Shown: one piece after another, positions 1 through 12,017 of the stretch | How positions within the stretch are numbered: the first letter of the stretch is position 1 | Layout of the letters: each line of letters opens with the position of its first letter | Assembly (NCBI GenBank): GCA_002298145.1 | Contig: DBMP01000007.1 | Location: forward strand, 1-64,000 | Origin: Spartobacteria bacterium UBA695 | Lineage (GTDB): Bacteria; Verrucomicrobiota; Verrucomicrobiia; Chthoniobacterales; Chthoniobacteraceae | Length of the DNA stretch: 64,000 bases | Direction: 5' to 3' | Notes under the pieces: generated by a model | What the model was told of the DNA's origin: nothing | The model's database searches: none | What the model saw: the letters and a program-made list of their open reading frames with translations, nothing else | Translations under genes and position numbers: made by a program

Positions 1-52
1 AAATTCTTTCGTCGCTTTCGAAGCCCTCTACCGTCCTTCTTGCGGGGTGGAC

Positions 53-382
53 AATTTAGCGAAGTTTTTCGCAGCGTCAATCAATTTCTTTCGATTTTTT
101 TCAGCGCCCGGCGTTTGCCGTTTCTTATTCCATCTCGCGGGGTGAACACCTTAGCGTTTGAGTTTCGGACGTCAAATCAATTTTCATTTTTTTAACATCC
201 TCATTTCGAACGATTTAGCGTTCTCCGTTGCGGGGTGAGAACAGTAACGTTTTCATCCGCAGCGTCAACCGTTTTTTGTGGAATTTTATTTCCAGCAACT
301 TTCGGCTGCCCCTACCCTTTCGCCGGTCTCCATACCGCTCGTGGTGGGAGGCGAAAACTAGCAAACACGGCCCCAGGGTCAA
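53..382 (-). promoter_or_regulatory. Four tandem sigma70-type promoters, likely for an rRNA operon left of the window
   Basis: Reading the minus strand there are four promoter cores with the same geometry. P4 has -35 TTGACC at 382-377 and -10 TAGTTT at 360-355. P3 has TTGACG at 268-263 and TACTGT at 246-241. P2 has TTGACG at 175-170 and TAAGGT at 153-148. P1 has TTGACG at 80-75 and TAAATT at 58-53. Every spacer is exactly 16 bp. P1-P3 are about 94 bp apart and share a downstream box reading roughly TTCACCCCGC. No coding frame explains the region. Tandem strong promoters with GC-rich start regions are typical of rRNA operons, so transcription probably runs to the left into an rRNA operon. The target gene is outside the window, so that part is inference. 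Confidence 0.7.
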
Positions 383-465
383 CGGTATTTTGAATTTTTT
401 GCCGATTTACTCTGGAAAAAATTTCCGCCCGGAACGCTGACAAATCCTTGGTTTCTCGCTGTTTT

Positions 466-852
466 TTAGCGTTCTCCGGCTACGTGGAATCCTTCGGCGG
501 CGAGGATTTCGCGCAAGCGGGCGATCTGTTCACCCTGGATTTCGATCCTCCGGTCTTTGACGGACCCGCCGCAACCGCACGCCGCGCGAAGCTCTTTCCC
601 GAGGGCCGCGATGGCGGCGTCATCGATGGAATCGGCGAATCCGTCAACAATGACCACAGTTTTCCCGCCCCGATGAGCGGTTTCGCGCCGCAGGACGACG
701 CGCCCTTTTTTAGAGACGTTCCGGGGCTGCGCGGCTTCTTCGGAAGGGGCCGGGCCCGCCGGGAGGCCGCCTATATCCAGGCCCGCGAAGGCCTGGAAGA
801 AACCGCCGGACGGGGCCTGGGTGGGGATTTTGTCTTTATTGGGGCGGGACAT
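466..852 (-). CDS. yciH: SUI1/eIF1-family translation initiation factor (YciH-like)
   Basis: A 128-residue protein whose C-terminal two thirds (about residues 48-128) match the SUI1/eIF1 fold. It has the KGRVVLRRET strand, a KTVVIVDGF segment, and the family hallmark CGCGGSVKDRRIEIQG followed by a short helix. The N-terminal 45 residues are Pro/Ala-rich and probably disordered. Bacterial members (YciH) bind the small ribosomal subunit near the P site and modulate initiation fidelity or repress initiation under stress. The ATG lies 3 bp after the stop of the mutarotase gene, so the two are almost certainly co-transcribed. It is the last gene before the tandem promoter array. Confidence 0.88.
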   Translation of the reverse strand: MSRPNKDKIPTQAPSGGFFQAFAGLDIGGLPAGPAPSEEAAQPRNVSKKGRVVLRRETAHRGGKTVVIVDGFADSIDDAAIAALGKELRAACGCGGSVKDRRIEIQGEQIARLREILAAEGFHVAGER

Positions 853-855
853 GAA

Positions 856-1737
856 TCAGATCGGTTCGGTCCGAAGCAGGGTGCGGGAAATGTGCCGCGC
901 GCCGGGGGCGATTTCAAGGGTGTTGTCGAACACGTTGCCGCTTTCGACGCAGACCATGTGAGGCCATTCGTTGTCGCCGAAGTCCGGCATGGCCTTGGAT
1001 TTGGCGATCCACGGGTTCCACACCACGGTAGATTGAGATCCGGATTTTTCGACGACGATGCGGCGGCGCAGCCCGGGGTCCTCGATGACGCAGGCGCTGG
1101 TGGTATTAATATAGTCGCGGTCGGTTTCGCCGGTGAAGCGGATCGGCTCGGCAGGCTGGTGTTTGAGCTGCATCCGGTCGAGCTGATCGTAATATTCGGC
1201 TCCCTCCAGCCCGGAGACGCTGACGTTCCGGACGTCCTGGACCAGGAAATAGGTGTGCAGCGTATCCTGAGCGCGCAGCAGTTCGCTACCGGTATTCTCG
1301 ATTTCCAGCTCCATGGTCAACGCCGTGCCAACGGTGACACGGAAGTGGAGCACCCAGGAGCCGGGCCATTCCGCGCGCGCTTTGTCGTCGGGCTCCAGCC
1401 GGAGCGTCAGCACCACTTCTCCGCCCGGCTTCTGCACGAGGGACTCGGGGGTCCAGGAGCTAATGCGGGCGAACCCATGCGAGGGGAATCCTTCGCGCGG
1501 GCCGAACCACGGGAAGATCACCGGCACACCGCCCCGGATGGGCCTGCCCGGCTGGAACTGGCTTTGCGAGCTCATAAAGAGCACGGGAGCTTGGCGGGCC
1601 GGGACGAAGTGCGAGACGTGGGCGCCGTGCAGATAAATGTGCGCCTCCGCAAGCGGCGTGGTGATTTCGTAACGTGGCAGGCCGCAGGGGCCCGTTGCAA
1701 GCCGCGCGACGCCTGGAATTTCAAGCTGGGTATCCAT
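856..1737 (-). CDS. D-hexose-6-phosphate mutarotase (YeaD-type aldose 1-epimerase family)
   Basis: A 293-residue galactose-mutarotase-fold protein. Features include the early GAHVSHFVP segment, RGGVPVIFPWFGPRE (the glucose-6-phosphate epimerase signature with the phosphate-binding Arg), SHGFAR with the catalytic His, DTLHTYF with the second His, and a late CVESGN containing the general-base Glu. It should interconvert alpha and beta anomers of hexose 6-phosphates in the cytoplasm. A longer frame runs upstream into the amidase gene; the ATG at 1737 (MDTQLEIPG) was chosen because it begins just before the conserved domain and avoids that overlap. It sits between the amidase and SUI1 genes in one orientation, consistent with an operon. 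Confidence 0.87.
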   Translation of the reverse strand: MDTQLEIPGVARLATGPCGLPRYEITTPLAEAHIYLHGAHVSHFVPARQAPVLFMSSQSQFQPGRPIRGGVPVIFPWFGPREGFPSHGFARISSWTPESLVQKPGGEVVLTLRLEPDDKARAEWPGSWVLHFRVTVGTALTMELEIENTGSELLRAQDTLHTYFLVQDVRNVSVSGLEGAEYYDQLDRMQLKHQPAEPIRFTGETDRDYINTTSACVIEDPGLRRRIVVEKSGSQSTVVWNPWIAKSKAMPDFGDNEWPHMVCVESGNVFDNTLEIAPGARHISRTLLRTEPI

Positions 1738-1817
1738 AGAGGTTGAGAAAATAAACGCCGGTAAGCATACCGCCGCCCCGGCCCCTGCCTCAACTCCCAA
1801 CTCTTGCCCCCGCCCAG

Positions 1818-2480
1818 CTATTGCCGCCGCTGGAGAATAATGGCGCGGGCGATCCGGCTGGCCGCTTCTTCGCGCCACGCCGCGCTGGCCGCGCGCTTGG
1901 CGTCGCCGGGATTGCTCAGGAAGGCGCATTCGACCAGCAGCGCGGGCCCTTCCGATTTCCTAAGCACGCGGTACCGGGCTGTTTTGACGCCGCGGCGTTC
2001 GCTGCCGGGCATCGCAGAAAGGAAATCCTCGATGCGCCCGGCCAGTTCCCACGTTCCCTGCCGATTGTGATAAACCTCCGCCCCGTGGGGCGCCCGGCGA
2101 ACCGAGTCGTTGAAGTGGATCGAGACAAAAACCGACTTCCGGTAGCTGTTGGAGCACTCGGCCCGTTGGTCAAGCGGGATGAAGCGGTCGTCCCTGCGCG
2201 TCATGACCACACGGAACCCGGCGTCCCGCAGTTTTGCGGCCACCCGCCGCCCGACATCGAGCGCCAGGTCCTTTTCAAGAAGGCGGGGCCGTCCCCGGCT
2301 GGAAGCGCCGGAATCGTGACCGCCGTGCCCGGGATCGACCACGACGGTGTCGAAGTCGGTGACGTTATAATAACGAAGCGAGGCGCAGCCGGACAAAAAG
2401 CAAGAAACCGCGACGAGAGCGAGCACGAAGAGCGCGCCACGCCAGCGCCGGATTTTAGGAAACAATGGGAAAGTGATCAT
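1818..2480 (-). CDS. N-acetylmuramoyl-L-alanine amidase (Amidase_3), lipoprotein
   Basis: A 220-residue Amidase_3 protein. The N-terminus is a basic segment, then a hydrophobic helix ending in a lipobox (FLSGC), so it is probably a lipoprotein anchored facing the periplasm. Zinc-ligand and catalytic motifs are all present: DPGHGGHD, the Glu in LLEKDL, SIHFND, and LLVECAFLSNP with the catalytic Glu. The family cleaves the amide bond between MurNAc and the stem peptide, in cell separation and wall turnover. The ATG at 2480 was selected because it directly precedes the signal sequence; upstream in-frame sequence up to 2663 has no protein-like character. First gene of the amidase-mutarotase-SUI1 run. 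Confidence 0.88.
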   Translation of the reverse strand: MITFPLFPKIRRWRGALFVLALVAVSCFLSGCASLRYYNVTDFDTVVVDPGHGGHDSGASSRGRPRLLEKDLALDVGRRVAAKLRDAGFRVVMTRRDDRFIPLDQRAECSNSYRKSVFVSIHFNDSVRRAPHGAEVYHNRQGTWELAGRIEDFLSAMPGSERRGVKTARYRVLRKSEGPALLVECAFLSNPGDAKRAASAAWREEAASRIARAIILQRRQ

Positions 2481-2608
2481 GCCATTACGGGAGCTTGTCT
2501 TTGATGCTCCCTCGGGGGGCGCTTTGTCAAGAATGGGCGGATTTTTCCACCGATTGGAAACCCGGCATCTATTGCCGCCCAGGCCCGATGAGGGATCCCG
2601 GCACCCTA

Positions 2609-2701
2609 CCACTAAATAACACCAGGGCTTACCCAGTGCATTTCCAGACATTCTGGATTTCACTAGGTAAGCCCTGTAAACTTAAACCTAACCTTTAGTG
2701 G
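2609..2701. repeat. 93-bp nested inverted repeat (large hairpin) at the ahcY 3' end
   Basis: Three sets of inverted arms nest inside one another. The outer arms are CCACTAAA (2609-2616) and TTTAGTGG (2694-2701). The middle arms are CCAGGGCTTACC (2622-2633) with CAGTG (2634-2638) against CACT (2661-2664) and GGTAAGCCCTG (2666-2676). The inner arms are TCCAGA (2643-2648) and TCTGGA (2652-2657). The outer arm ends one base from the ahcY stop codon. It could act as a bidirectional terminator, although no strong T-run follows on either strand, or it could be a small palindromic mobile element. Confidence 0.75.
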
Positions 2702-4111
2702 CTAGTAGCGGTAATGCTCAGACTTGTAAGGCCCTTCAACCGGCACGCCAAGGTACTCGGCTTGCTTCTGGCTCAAGGTCGTCAGCTTCACGCCGATCTT
2801 CTCCAAGTGGAGCCGCGCGACCTCCTCGTCGAGCTTCTTCGGCAGGATGTACACGCCCGGTTTGTAGGAGTCGCGGTGCTGCCAGAGATCGAGCTGCGCA
2901 AGCGTCTGGTTGGAGAAGCTGTTGCTCATCACGAACGACGGATGGCCCGTGGCGCAGCCAAGGTTGACCAAGCGGCCCTCGGCAAGCAGGAAGACCTCGT
3001 GGCCGTCCGGGAAGGTGTACTTATCCACCTGCGGCTTGATGTTGGTGCGGACCACGCCGGGAGCGCTGTTGAGGCGGTCCACCTGGATCTCGTTGTCAAA
3101 GTGCCCGATGTTGCAGACCACGGCCTGGGTCTTCATTTTTGCGATATGCTCCAGTGTGATAATATCCACATTGCCGGTGGTGGTCACATAGAGGTTGCCG
3201 ATGCCCAGGGTCTCCTCGACGGTGGTCACTTCGTAGCCTTCCATCGCGGCCTGAAGGGCGTTGATCGGATCAATCTCGGTGACGATCACGCGGGCGCCCT
3301 GGCCCTTGAGCGATTGCGCGCAGCCCTTGCCGACGTCGCCATAGCCGCAGACCACCGCGACCTTGCCCGAAAGCATCATGTCGAGCGCGCGGTTGATGCC
3401 GTCAACGAGCGAGTGGCGGCAGCCGTAAAGGTTGTCGAATTTGCTCTTCGTCGCGGTGTCGTTGACGTTGATGGCGGGAACCAGGAGACGGCCTTTTTCG
3501 ACCATCTGGTAAAGGCGATGAACGCCGGTCGTGGTTTCTTCCGAAACGCCGCGCCATTCTTTGACGACCTCGTGCCAGCGGCAGGGCGTTTCGCCGTGGA
3601 TTTTCTTCAGGAGGTCTTTGATGACCTGTTCCTCATGGTTGCCGCTCGCGGTGTTGACCCAGTCCTCGCCCGCTTCGAGCTCGTATCCTTTGTGAATCAA
3701 AAGCGTGGCGTCGCCGCCGTCGTCAACGATCAATTGCGGCCCCAGCCCGCCCGGGAAGCTGAGGGCCCGGTTGGTACAGTCCCAATATTCCTCCAGCGTT
3801 TCGCCCTTCCAGGCGAACACCGAGACGCCCGCCTTCGCGATGGCCGCGGCGGCGTGGTCCTGGGTGGAGAAAATATTGCACGAACACCAGCGCACCTCGG
3901 CGCCGAGAGCCACAAGGGTCTCGATCAGCACCGCCGTCTGGATCGTCATGTGAAGCGATCCCATCACGCGAACGCCCGCGAGCGGTTTGCTGGGAGCGTA
4001 TTTTTCGCGGATGGCGATGAGGCCGGGCATCTCCTGCTCGGCAATCTCGATTTCGAGGCGGCCCCAATCGGCCAGGGAAAGATCAGCTACTTTGAAGTCT
4101 TGGTTACTCAT
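2702..4111 (-). CDS. ahcY: Adenosylhomocysteinase (S-adenosyl-L-homocysteine hydrolase)
   Basis: A 469-residue protein of the usual bacterial length, including the roughly 40-residue insertion found in many bacterial forms (around HKGYELEAGEDWVNT). It hydrolyses S-adenosylhomocysteine to adenosine and homocysteine using tightly bound NAD. Visible motifs are GSLHMTIQTAVLIETL, SCNIFSTQDHAAAAIA, the NAD-binding VVCGYGDVGKGCAQSLKG with GxGxxG, and the C-terminal KSEHYRY end with the conserved Lys/Tyr. It lies 116 bp downstream of metK in the same direction, which pairs synthesis of SAM with removal of the methylation by-product. Confidence 0.97.
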   Translation of the reverse strand: MSNQDFKVADLSLADWGRLEIEIAEQEMPGLIAIREKYAPSKPLAGVRVMGSLHMTIQTAVLIETLVALGAEVRWCSCNIFSTQDHAAAAIAKAGVSVFAWKGETLEEYWDCTNRALSFPGGLGPQLIVDDGGDATLLIHKGYELEAGEDWVNTASGNHEEQVIKDLLKKIHGETPCRWHEVVKEWRGVSEETTTGVHRLYQMVEKGRLLVPAINVNDTATKSKFDNLYGCRHSLVDGINRALDMMLSGKVAVVCGYGDVGKGCAQSLKGQGARVIVTEIDPINALQAAMEGYEVTTVEETLGIGNLYVTTTGNVDIITLEHIAKMKTQAVVCNIGHFDNEIQVDRLNSAPGVVRTNIKPQVDKYTFPDGHEVFLLAEGRLVNLGCATGHPSFVMSNSFSNQTLAQLDLWQHRDSYKPGVYILPKKLDEEVARLHLEKIGVKLTTLSQKQAEYLGVPVEGPYKSEHYRY

Positions 4112-4134
4112 GAAAAGATGAAGAAAATTTATCA

Positions 4135-4215
4135 GGAACTCAGGAGCTCAGGAAAAAGGCAGAACTTTTTAGGTTTTTGCCGCTTCCTTTTGCGCCCTTT
4201 GCGCCTTTTTGCAGT
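4135..4215. repeat. Dispersed intergenic repeat sequences between metK and ahcY
   Basis: The spacer contains a CAGGAACTCAGGAGCTCAGG run followed by AAAAAGGCAG. It recurs almost unchanged at 49391-49425 upstream of hflK. Next comes a TTTTGCGCCCTTTGCGCC stretch of the same kind as those at about 32300, 57090 and 59450. These are non-coding and look like members of dispersed repeat families. Confidence 0.6.
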
Positions 4216-4227
4216 TAAAAATAGGGG

Positions 4228-5403
4228 CTAGAGCGCGGATTTGAGGGCGTCGACCTTGTCCGTGCGCTCCCAGGTGATGGCCTCCAGGTCGTCAATTTTG
4301 CCAAAATGTCCGTAATTGGTGGTCTTGGCGTAGATCGGGCGGCGCAAATCGAGCTGCTCGATGATCCGGGCGGGCTTGAAGCTGAAGACGGCTTTCACCG
4401 CCGCTTCGATTTTTTCCTCCGCCACGGTGTTGGTTCCGAAGGTGTCGATGTGGACGCTGACCGGGTCGGGATACCCGATGGCGTAGGCAAACTGCACTTC
4501 GCAGCGCTTCGCGAAGCCCGCGGCGACCACGTTTTTCGCCACATACCGGCCCATGTAGGCCGCCGAACGGTCCACTTTTGTCGGATCTTTGCCCGAAAAA
4601 GCGCCGCCGCCGTGCCGTCCCATGCCACCGTAGGTGTCGACGATAATCTTGCGGCCGGTCAGACCGGTGTCTCCCTGAGGCCCGCCGACGACAAAACGGC
4701 CGGTTGGGTTGATCAAAAATTCGGTTTTCGCCGTGAGCAATTCCACAGGGAGCTGCTTTTTAATGACTTCGCAGATCAAAAATTCGCGGATTTCAGCGTG
4801 GCTGACGCTCGCAGCGTGCTGGGTGGAGATCACGACGTTGGTGATTTCGACCGGTTTTCCGTCCTCATAACGCACCGAAACCTGGCTTTTGGCATCCGGA
4901 CGGAGCCAATCGACGGCCCCGGACTTGCGCAGGCGGGTGACTTCGCGGCCCAGGCGATGGGCGAACATGATCGGCGCGGGCATCAATTCGTGCGTTTCGT
5001 CGCAAGCGTACCCGAACATCAACCCCTGATCACCGGCCCCTTGCTCGGCATGCCCTTTGCCCTCGGCCTCGCGGGCGTCGACGCCCTGCGCGATATCCGG
5101 GCTCTGGGAGGTGATGATGTTCATAATGAACACCTTGTCGGCGTGAAAAATGTCGTCGTCGTTCACATAACCGATGCCGCGAATGGCTCCGCGCACGATT
5201 TCGTCGTAGTTCACCTTCGCTTTCGTGGTGATTTCGCCGCCGACCACCACCACGTTGCTTTTGGCGTAAGTCTCACACGCGACCCGGCTCAGCGGATCCT
5301 GCGCATAGCAGGCGTCGAGCACGGCATCGGAAATCGTGTCGCAAACTTTGTCCGGATGGCCTTCGCCGACGGACTCGGAGGAGAAAATGAAGCTTCGAGG
5401 CAT
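4228..5403 (-). CDS. metK: S-adenosylmethionine synthetase
   Basis: A 391-residue MAT enzyme making SAM from methionine and ATP. It starts MPRSFIFSSESVGEGHPDKV with the ATP-binding GHPDK motif, contains GAGDQGLMFGYA, and the phosphate-loop signature GGGAFSGKDPTKVDRSAAY. All three expected domains are present and length is normal. The upstream spacer (5404-5558) was inspected for a SAM-type riboswitch; no known class could be recognised. Probably co-transcribed with ahcY. Confidence 0.97.
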   Translation of the reverse strand: MPRSFIFSSESVGEGHPDKVCDTISDAVLDACYAQDPLSRVACETYAKSNVVVVGGEITTKAKVNYDEIVRGAIRGIGYVNDDDIFHADKVFIMNIITSQSPDIAQGVDAREAEGKGHAEQGAGDQGLMFGYACDETHELMPAPIMFAHRLGREVTRLRKSGAVDWLRPDAKSQVSVRYEDGKPVEITNVVISTQHAASVSHAEIREFLICEVIKKQLPVELLTAKTEFLINPTGRFVVGGPQGDTGLTGRKIIVDTYGGMGRHGGGAFSGKDPTKVDRSAAYMGRYVAKNVVAAGFAKRCEVQFAYAIGYPDPVSVHIDTFGTNTVAEEKIEAAVKAVFSFKPARIIEQLDLRRPIYAKTTNYGHFGKIDDLEAITWERTDKVDALKSAL

Positions 5404-5558
5404 GGTGATGATTTGATTTTTAGAAACTAGACTCGGTTAAGGCTAGCGGCAAGGACCGCGAGCAACAAAACATTTACGAATCTGGATGCGTTGATTGATG
5501 GGGAAAATTTGGTCGTGAGTCAATCCAAATCGGGTACGTGGGAGTTTCATCCGGGCAC

Positions 5559-5587
5559 AAAAAAAGCCGCGGATTGCTCCGCGGCTT
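5559..5587 (-). terminator. Intrinsic terminator after tsf
   Basis: On the minus strand an 8-bp perfect GC-rich stem, GCCGCGGA/TCCGCGGC, closes a short loop and is followed by a run of seven T. It starts about 25 bases after the tsf stop codon and would end the rpsB-tsf transcript before metK. Confidence 0.88.
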
Positions 5588-5611
5588 CAAATCAATTGGG
5601 AAGGGTTCCCC

Positions 5612-6232
5612 TTATTCAGCGGCTTTCAGGTCGCCGGAGATTTCCTCGCCCACCATGTAGCGAACGAAGCGACGGATGACCATGTTTTCGCCCAGTTCAG
5701 CGATCTTGCTCTTGAGCAATTCGGAGATGGTCTGGTCGGGGTTCTTGATGAACGCCTGATCGAGCAACGCAACGGTGGAGAAATATTTGTCCATCTTGCC
5801 GTCGACGATCTTCTCAACGATGTTCGCGGGCTTGCCTTTGACCTGGTCGGCGGCGATTTCGCGCTCGCGGGCGATGAGGTCAGCCGGGACCTGATCGCGG
5901 GAAACGCAAATCGGGCTGGCGGCGGCGATGTGGAGGGTGATGTCCTTGACGAATTCGCGGAAGGCCTCGTTCTTGGCGACGAAGTCGGTTTCGCAATTCA
6001 CTTCAACGAGCACGCCCACTTTGCCCTGCATGTGAATGTAGGAGGCGATGATGCCTTCCTTGGTCGTGCGGGAGGCTTTCGAACCGGCCTTCATGATGCC
6101 CTTCTTGCGAAGAAGATCCTCGGCTTTTTCGATATCGCCGCCGACTTCTTCAAGGGCGCGTTTACAATCCATCATCCCCGCGTTGGTCTTTTCGCGGAGG
6201 GTTTTAACGAGTTGGGAAGTGATTTCGCTCAT
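5612..6232 (-). CDS. tsf: Elongation factor Ts
   Basis: A 206-residue EF-Ts, the short form also seen in many non-proteobacteria. The N-terminal UBA-like domain has VKTLREKTNAGMMDCKRAL, and the nucleotide-exchange core has the TDFVAKNEAF segment that contacts EF-Tu. It catalyses GDP release from EF-Tu. It lies 77 bp downstream of rpsB in the standard rpsB-tsf operon and ends before a strong terminator. Confidence 0.97.
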   Translation of the reverse strand: MSEITSQLVKTLREKTNAGMMDCKRALEEVGGDIEKAEDLLRKKGIMKAGSKASRTTKEGIIASYIHMQGKVGVLVEVNCETDFVAKNEAFREFVKDITLHIAAASPICVSRDQVPADLIAREREIAADQVKGKPANIVEKIVDGKMDKYFSTVALLDQAFIKNPDQTISELLKSKIAELGENMVIRRFVRYMVGEEISGDLKAAE

Positions 6233-6309
6233 AGATAGCTTCTATATAAGAGAGAGAGGTTGAAGCGCCGCCAGACCCCTGAGGGCCCAGCGGCGCGGGG
6301 AAAACGGAA

Positions 6310-7035
6310 CTATTCGCCGACGGCGGCGAGATTCTCCTGGGCGGCTTCGGCCGGGCGGCTGCCACCGGAAACCAAGGCGTCGACCAGCTTCTGAAGGATG
6401 ATGCGGATCGAACGGATGGCGTCATCGTTACCGGCGATCGGGTAGTCGATGATCGTCGGGTCGGCGTTCGTGTCAACAATGGCGACGACCGGGATCTTGA
6501 GGCGGCGGGCCTCGGCAACGGCGATGGCTTCACGCGGCGTGTCGATGACAATCATGACGTCCGGGTTTTTGTCCATGTTGCGGATGCCTTCGAGGTTCTT
6601 GAAGAGCTTGGCACCCTCGCGCTTGACGGCGGCGATTTCCTGCTTGCCCATCTTGGTGTACTCGGGCTGCTTTTCGAGATTCTCGATGTATTTCAGGCGG
6701 GCGATGCTCTTGCGGATCGTGGTGAGGTTGGTCAGCGTGCCTCCCAGCCAGCGCTGGTTGACGTAGTATTGACCGGCAGCCTGGGCGGCTTCCTTCACGG
6801 CTTCCTGGGCCTGCTTCTTGCAGCCGACGAAGAGAACCTTGCCCCCCTTGGCGGCAACACCGCGCAGGTACTCAGTGGCGGTCTCGATCTGCTCGACGGT
6901 AATGCTCAGGTCGATGATGTAAATGGAGCTGCGCTTTTCGAAAATAAACGGCTTCATCTTCGGATTCCAGCGCTTGGTCTGGTGACCAAAGTGGACGCCC
7001 GCTTCGAGAAGTTCCGTCATGAGTTCTGTAGACAT
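6310..7035 (-). CDS. rpsB: 30S ribosomal protein uS2
   Basis: A 241-residue S2 protein. It opens with LLEAGVHFGHQTKRWNPKM, has the IYIIDLSITVEQ segment, the NQRWLGGTLTN motif and the PVVAIVDTNADP stretch, all diagnostic of S2. It binds the head/body junction of the small subunit near S1. It heads the rpsB-tsf operon and has a structured leader upstream. Confidence 0.97.
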   Translation of the reverse strand: MSTELMTELLEAGVHFGHQTKRWNPKMKPFIFEKRSSIYIIDLSITVEQIETATEYLRGVAAKGGKVLFVGCKKQAQEAVKEAAQAAGQYYVNQRWLGGTLTNLTTIRKSIARLKYIENLEKQPEYTKMGKQEIAAVKREGAKLFKNLEGIRNMDKNPDVMIVIDTPREAIAVAEARRLKIPVVAIVDTNADPTIIDYPIAGNDDAIRSIRIILQKLVDALVSGGSRPAEAAQENLAAVGE

Positions 7036-7064
7036 AAACGATGTATTTTAGGTTTCCTGCGGCT

Positions 7065-7121
7065 AAAGGGCGCGTAGGTCCGCCCTTTGGTTTGGACGCG
7101 TGCGGTGGTCCCGTCGCGTCC
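7065..7121 (-). promoter_or_regulatory. Structured 5' leader of rpsB-tsf with two hairpins
   Basis: On the minus strand upstream of rpsB two perfect stems occur: GGACGCG/CGCGTCC (7121-7115 with 7100-7094) and AAAGGGCG/CGCCCTTT (7088-7081 with 7072-7065). Ribosomal protein S2 represses its own operon in other bacteria through a leader structure, so an autoregulatory role is plausible. It is not demonstrated by sequence alone. Confidence 0.45.
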
Positions 7122-7225
7122 GGTTGGTTATTGGGTTTTTCGGTTGGTCAGTTTTTGACGACGAAAGTTCAATTTTTGTCCGAAACCCCGCTCGAAGGCA
7201 AGGGAAAAGGCACCGCGGGTTTGCG

Positions 7226-7801
7226 CTAAGCGGTGGTGCTGTCCTCCACGGGCTTGTTTTCCTGCGTTTCCACCCAGCGGGCCCAGAGCCAGAGCAGGTC
7301 GGAAAGGCGGTTCAAGTAACGGATGATTTCCACGCTCAGGCCGGGATCGGTCTCGCGCAGACCGACGATGAGCCGTTCGGCCCGGCGGCAAATAACACGG
7401 GCCAGTTCCACGGAGGCGCTCGCGACGCTGTCGCCCGGGGTCGCCCAGCGGTGAAACTCGATCTGGTGATTCTGCTCCAGGTCGTGCACGGCGTCGGTAA
7501 GGGTCTGGACCATTTCCGGGGTGGTCACGCCGTAGGTGCTGGTGCGATGGCGTTCCCGGTCTTCCGGAGCCACGGCCACCTCGCCCATCAGCACGATGAG
7601 TTCCTTCTGGATCCGAAAAAGCGGCTCGGTGATGAACGGATCTCCCACGCTCCCTTTTAAGAAAGCCCGCGCCATCCCAAGCTGGGCATTGAGTTCGTCC
7701 ACCGCCCCGTTGCAGGCGATGCGATGGTCGGTTTTGGGAACGCGCCTTCCATAAAGCAGGCTGGTGCTGCCCTGGTCGCCGGTTTGAGTTGAAATTGACA
7801 T
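7226..7801 (-). CDS. Cob(I)alamin adenosyltransferase (PduO type)
   Basis: A 191-residue PduO-type ATP:cob(I)alamin adenosyltransferase. It has the N-terminal TGDQGSTSLLYGRRVPK ATP-binding segment, ACNGAVDELNAQLG, and the C-terminal ARVICRRAERLIVGL...YLNRLSDLLWLWARW helices that form the trimer interface and corrin pocket. It attaches the 5'-deoxyadenosyl group to reduced cobalamin. No cobalamin riboswitch was seen upstream. It begins directly after the rpoC terminator hairpin. Confidence 0.93.
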   Translation of the reverse strand: MSISTQTGDQGSTSLLYGRRVPKTDHRIACNGAVDELNAQLGMARAFLKGSVGDPFITEPLFRIQKELIVLMGEVAVAPEDRERHRTSTYGVTTPEMVQTLTDAVHDLEQNHQIEFHRWATPGDSVASASVELARVICRRAERLIVGLRETDPGLSVEIIRYLNRLSDLLWLWARWVETQENKPVEDSTTA

Positions 7802-7809
7802 AAATGAAA

Positions 7810-7836
7810 CCGGCGGCGCCTTGTGAGCGCCGCCGG
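7810..7836 (-). terminator. Hairpin terminator after rpoC
   Basis: On the minus strand an 11-bp perfect stem, CCGGCGGCGCT-type arms closing a CACAAG-type loop, follows the rpoC stop by about 20 bases. It is followed by TTTCATTTA. The T-tract is broken, so termination may be partial and some transcription may continue into the adenosyltransferase gene, whose ATG is only 9 bases further on. Confidence 0.65.
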
Positions 7837-7857
7837 GGGTTTAAGGATTTCTTTAGC

Positions 7858-11982
<4,125 letters not shown>

Positions 11983-12017
11983 TTTCTTACAGACTTATAG
12001 GTTGCGTTAGGCGGCGG

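Noticed and set aside
448..1746. Plus-strand frame of 432 codons opposite mutarotase and SUI1 genes
   Set aside because: Shadow of two well-supported minus-strand genes, no family signatures.
5404..5558. Possible SAM or SAH riboswitch in front of metK
   Set aside because: None of the known SAM-I, SAM-II, SAM-V or SAH conserved cores could be found in the 155-bp leader.
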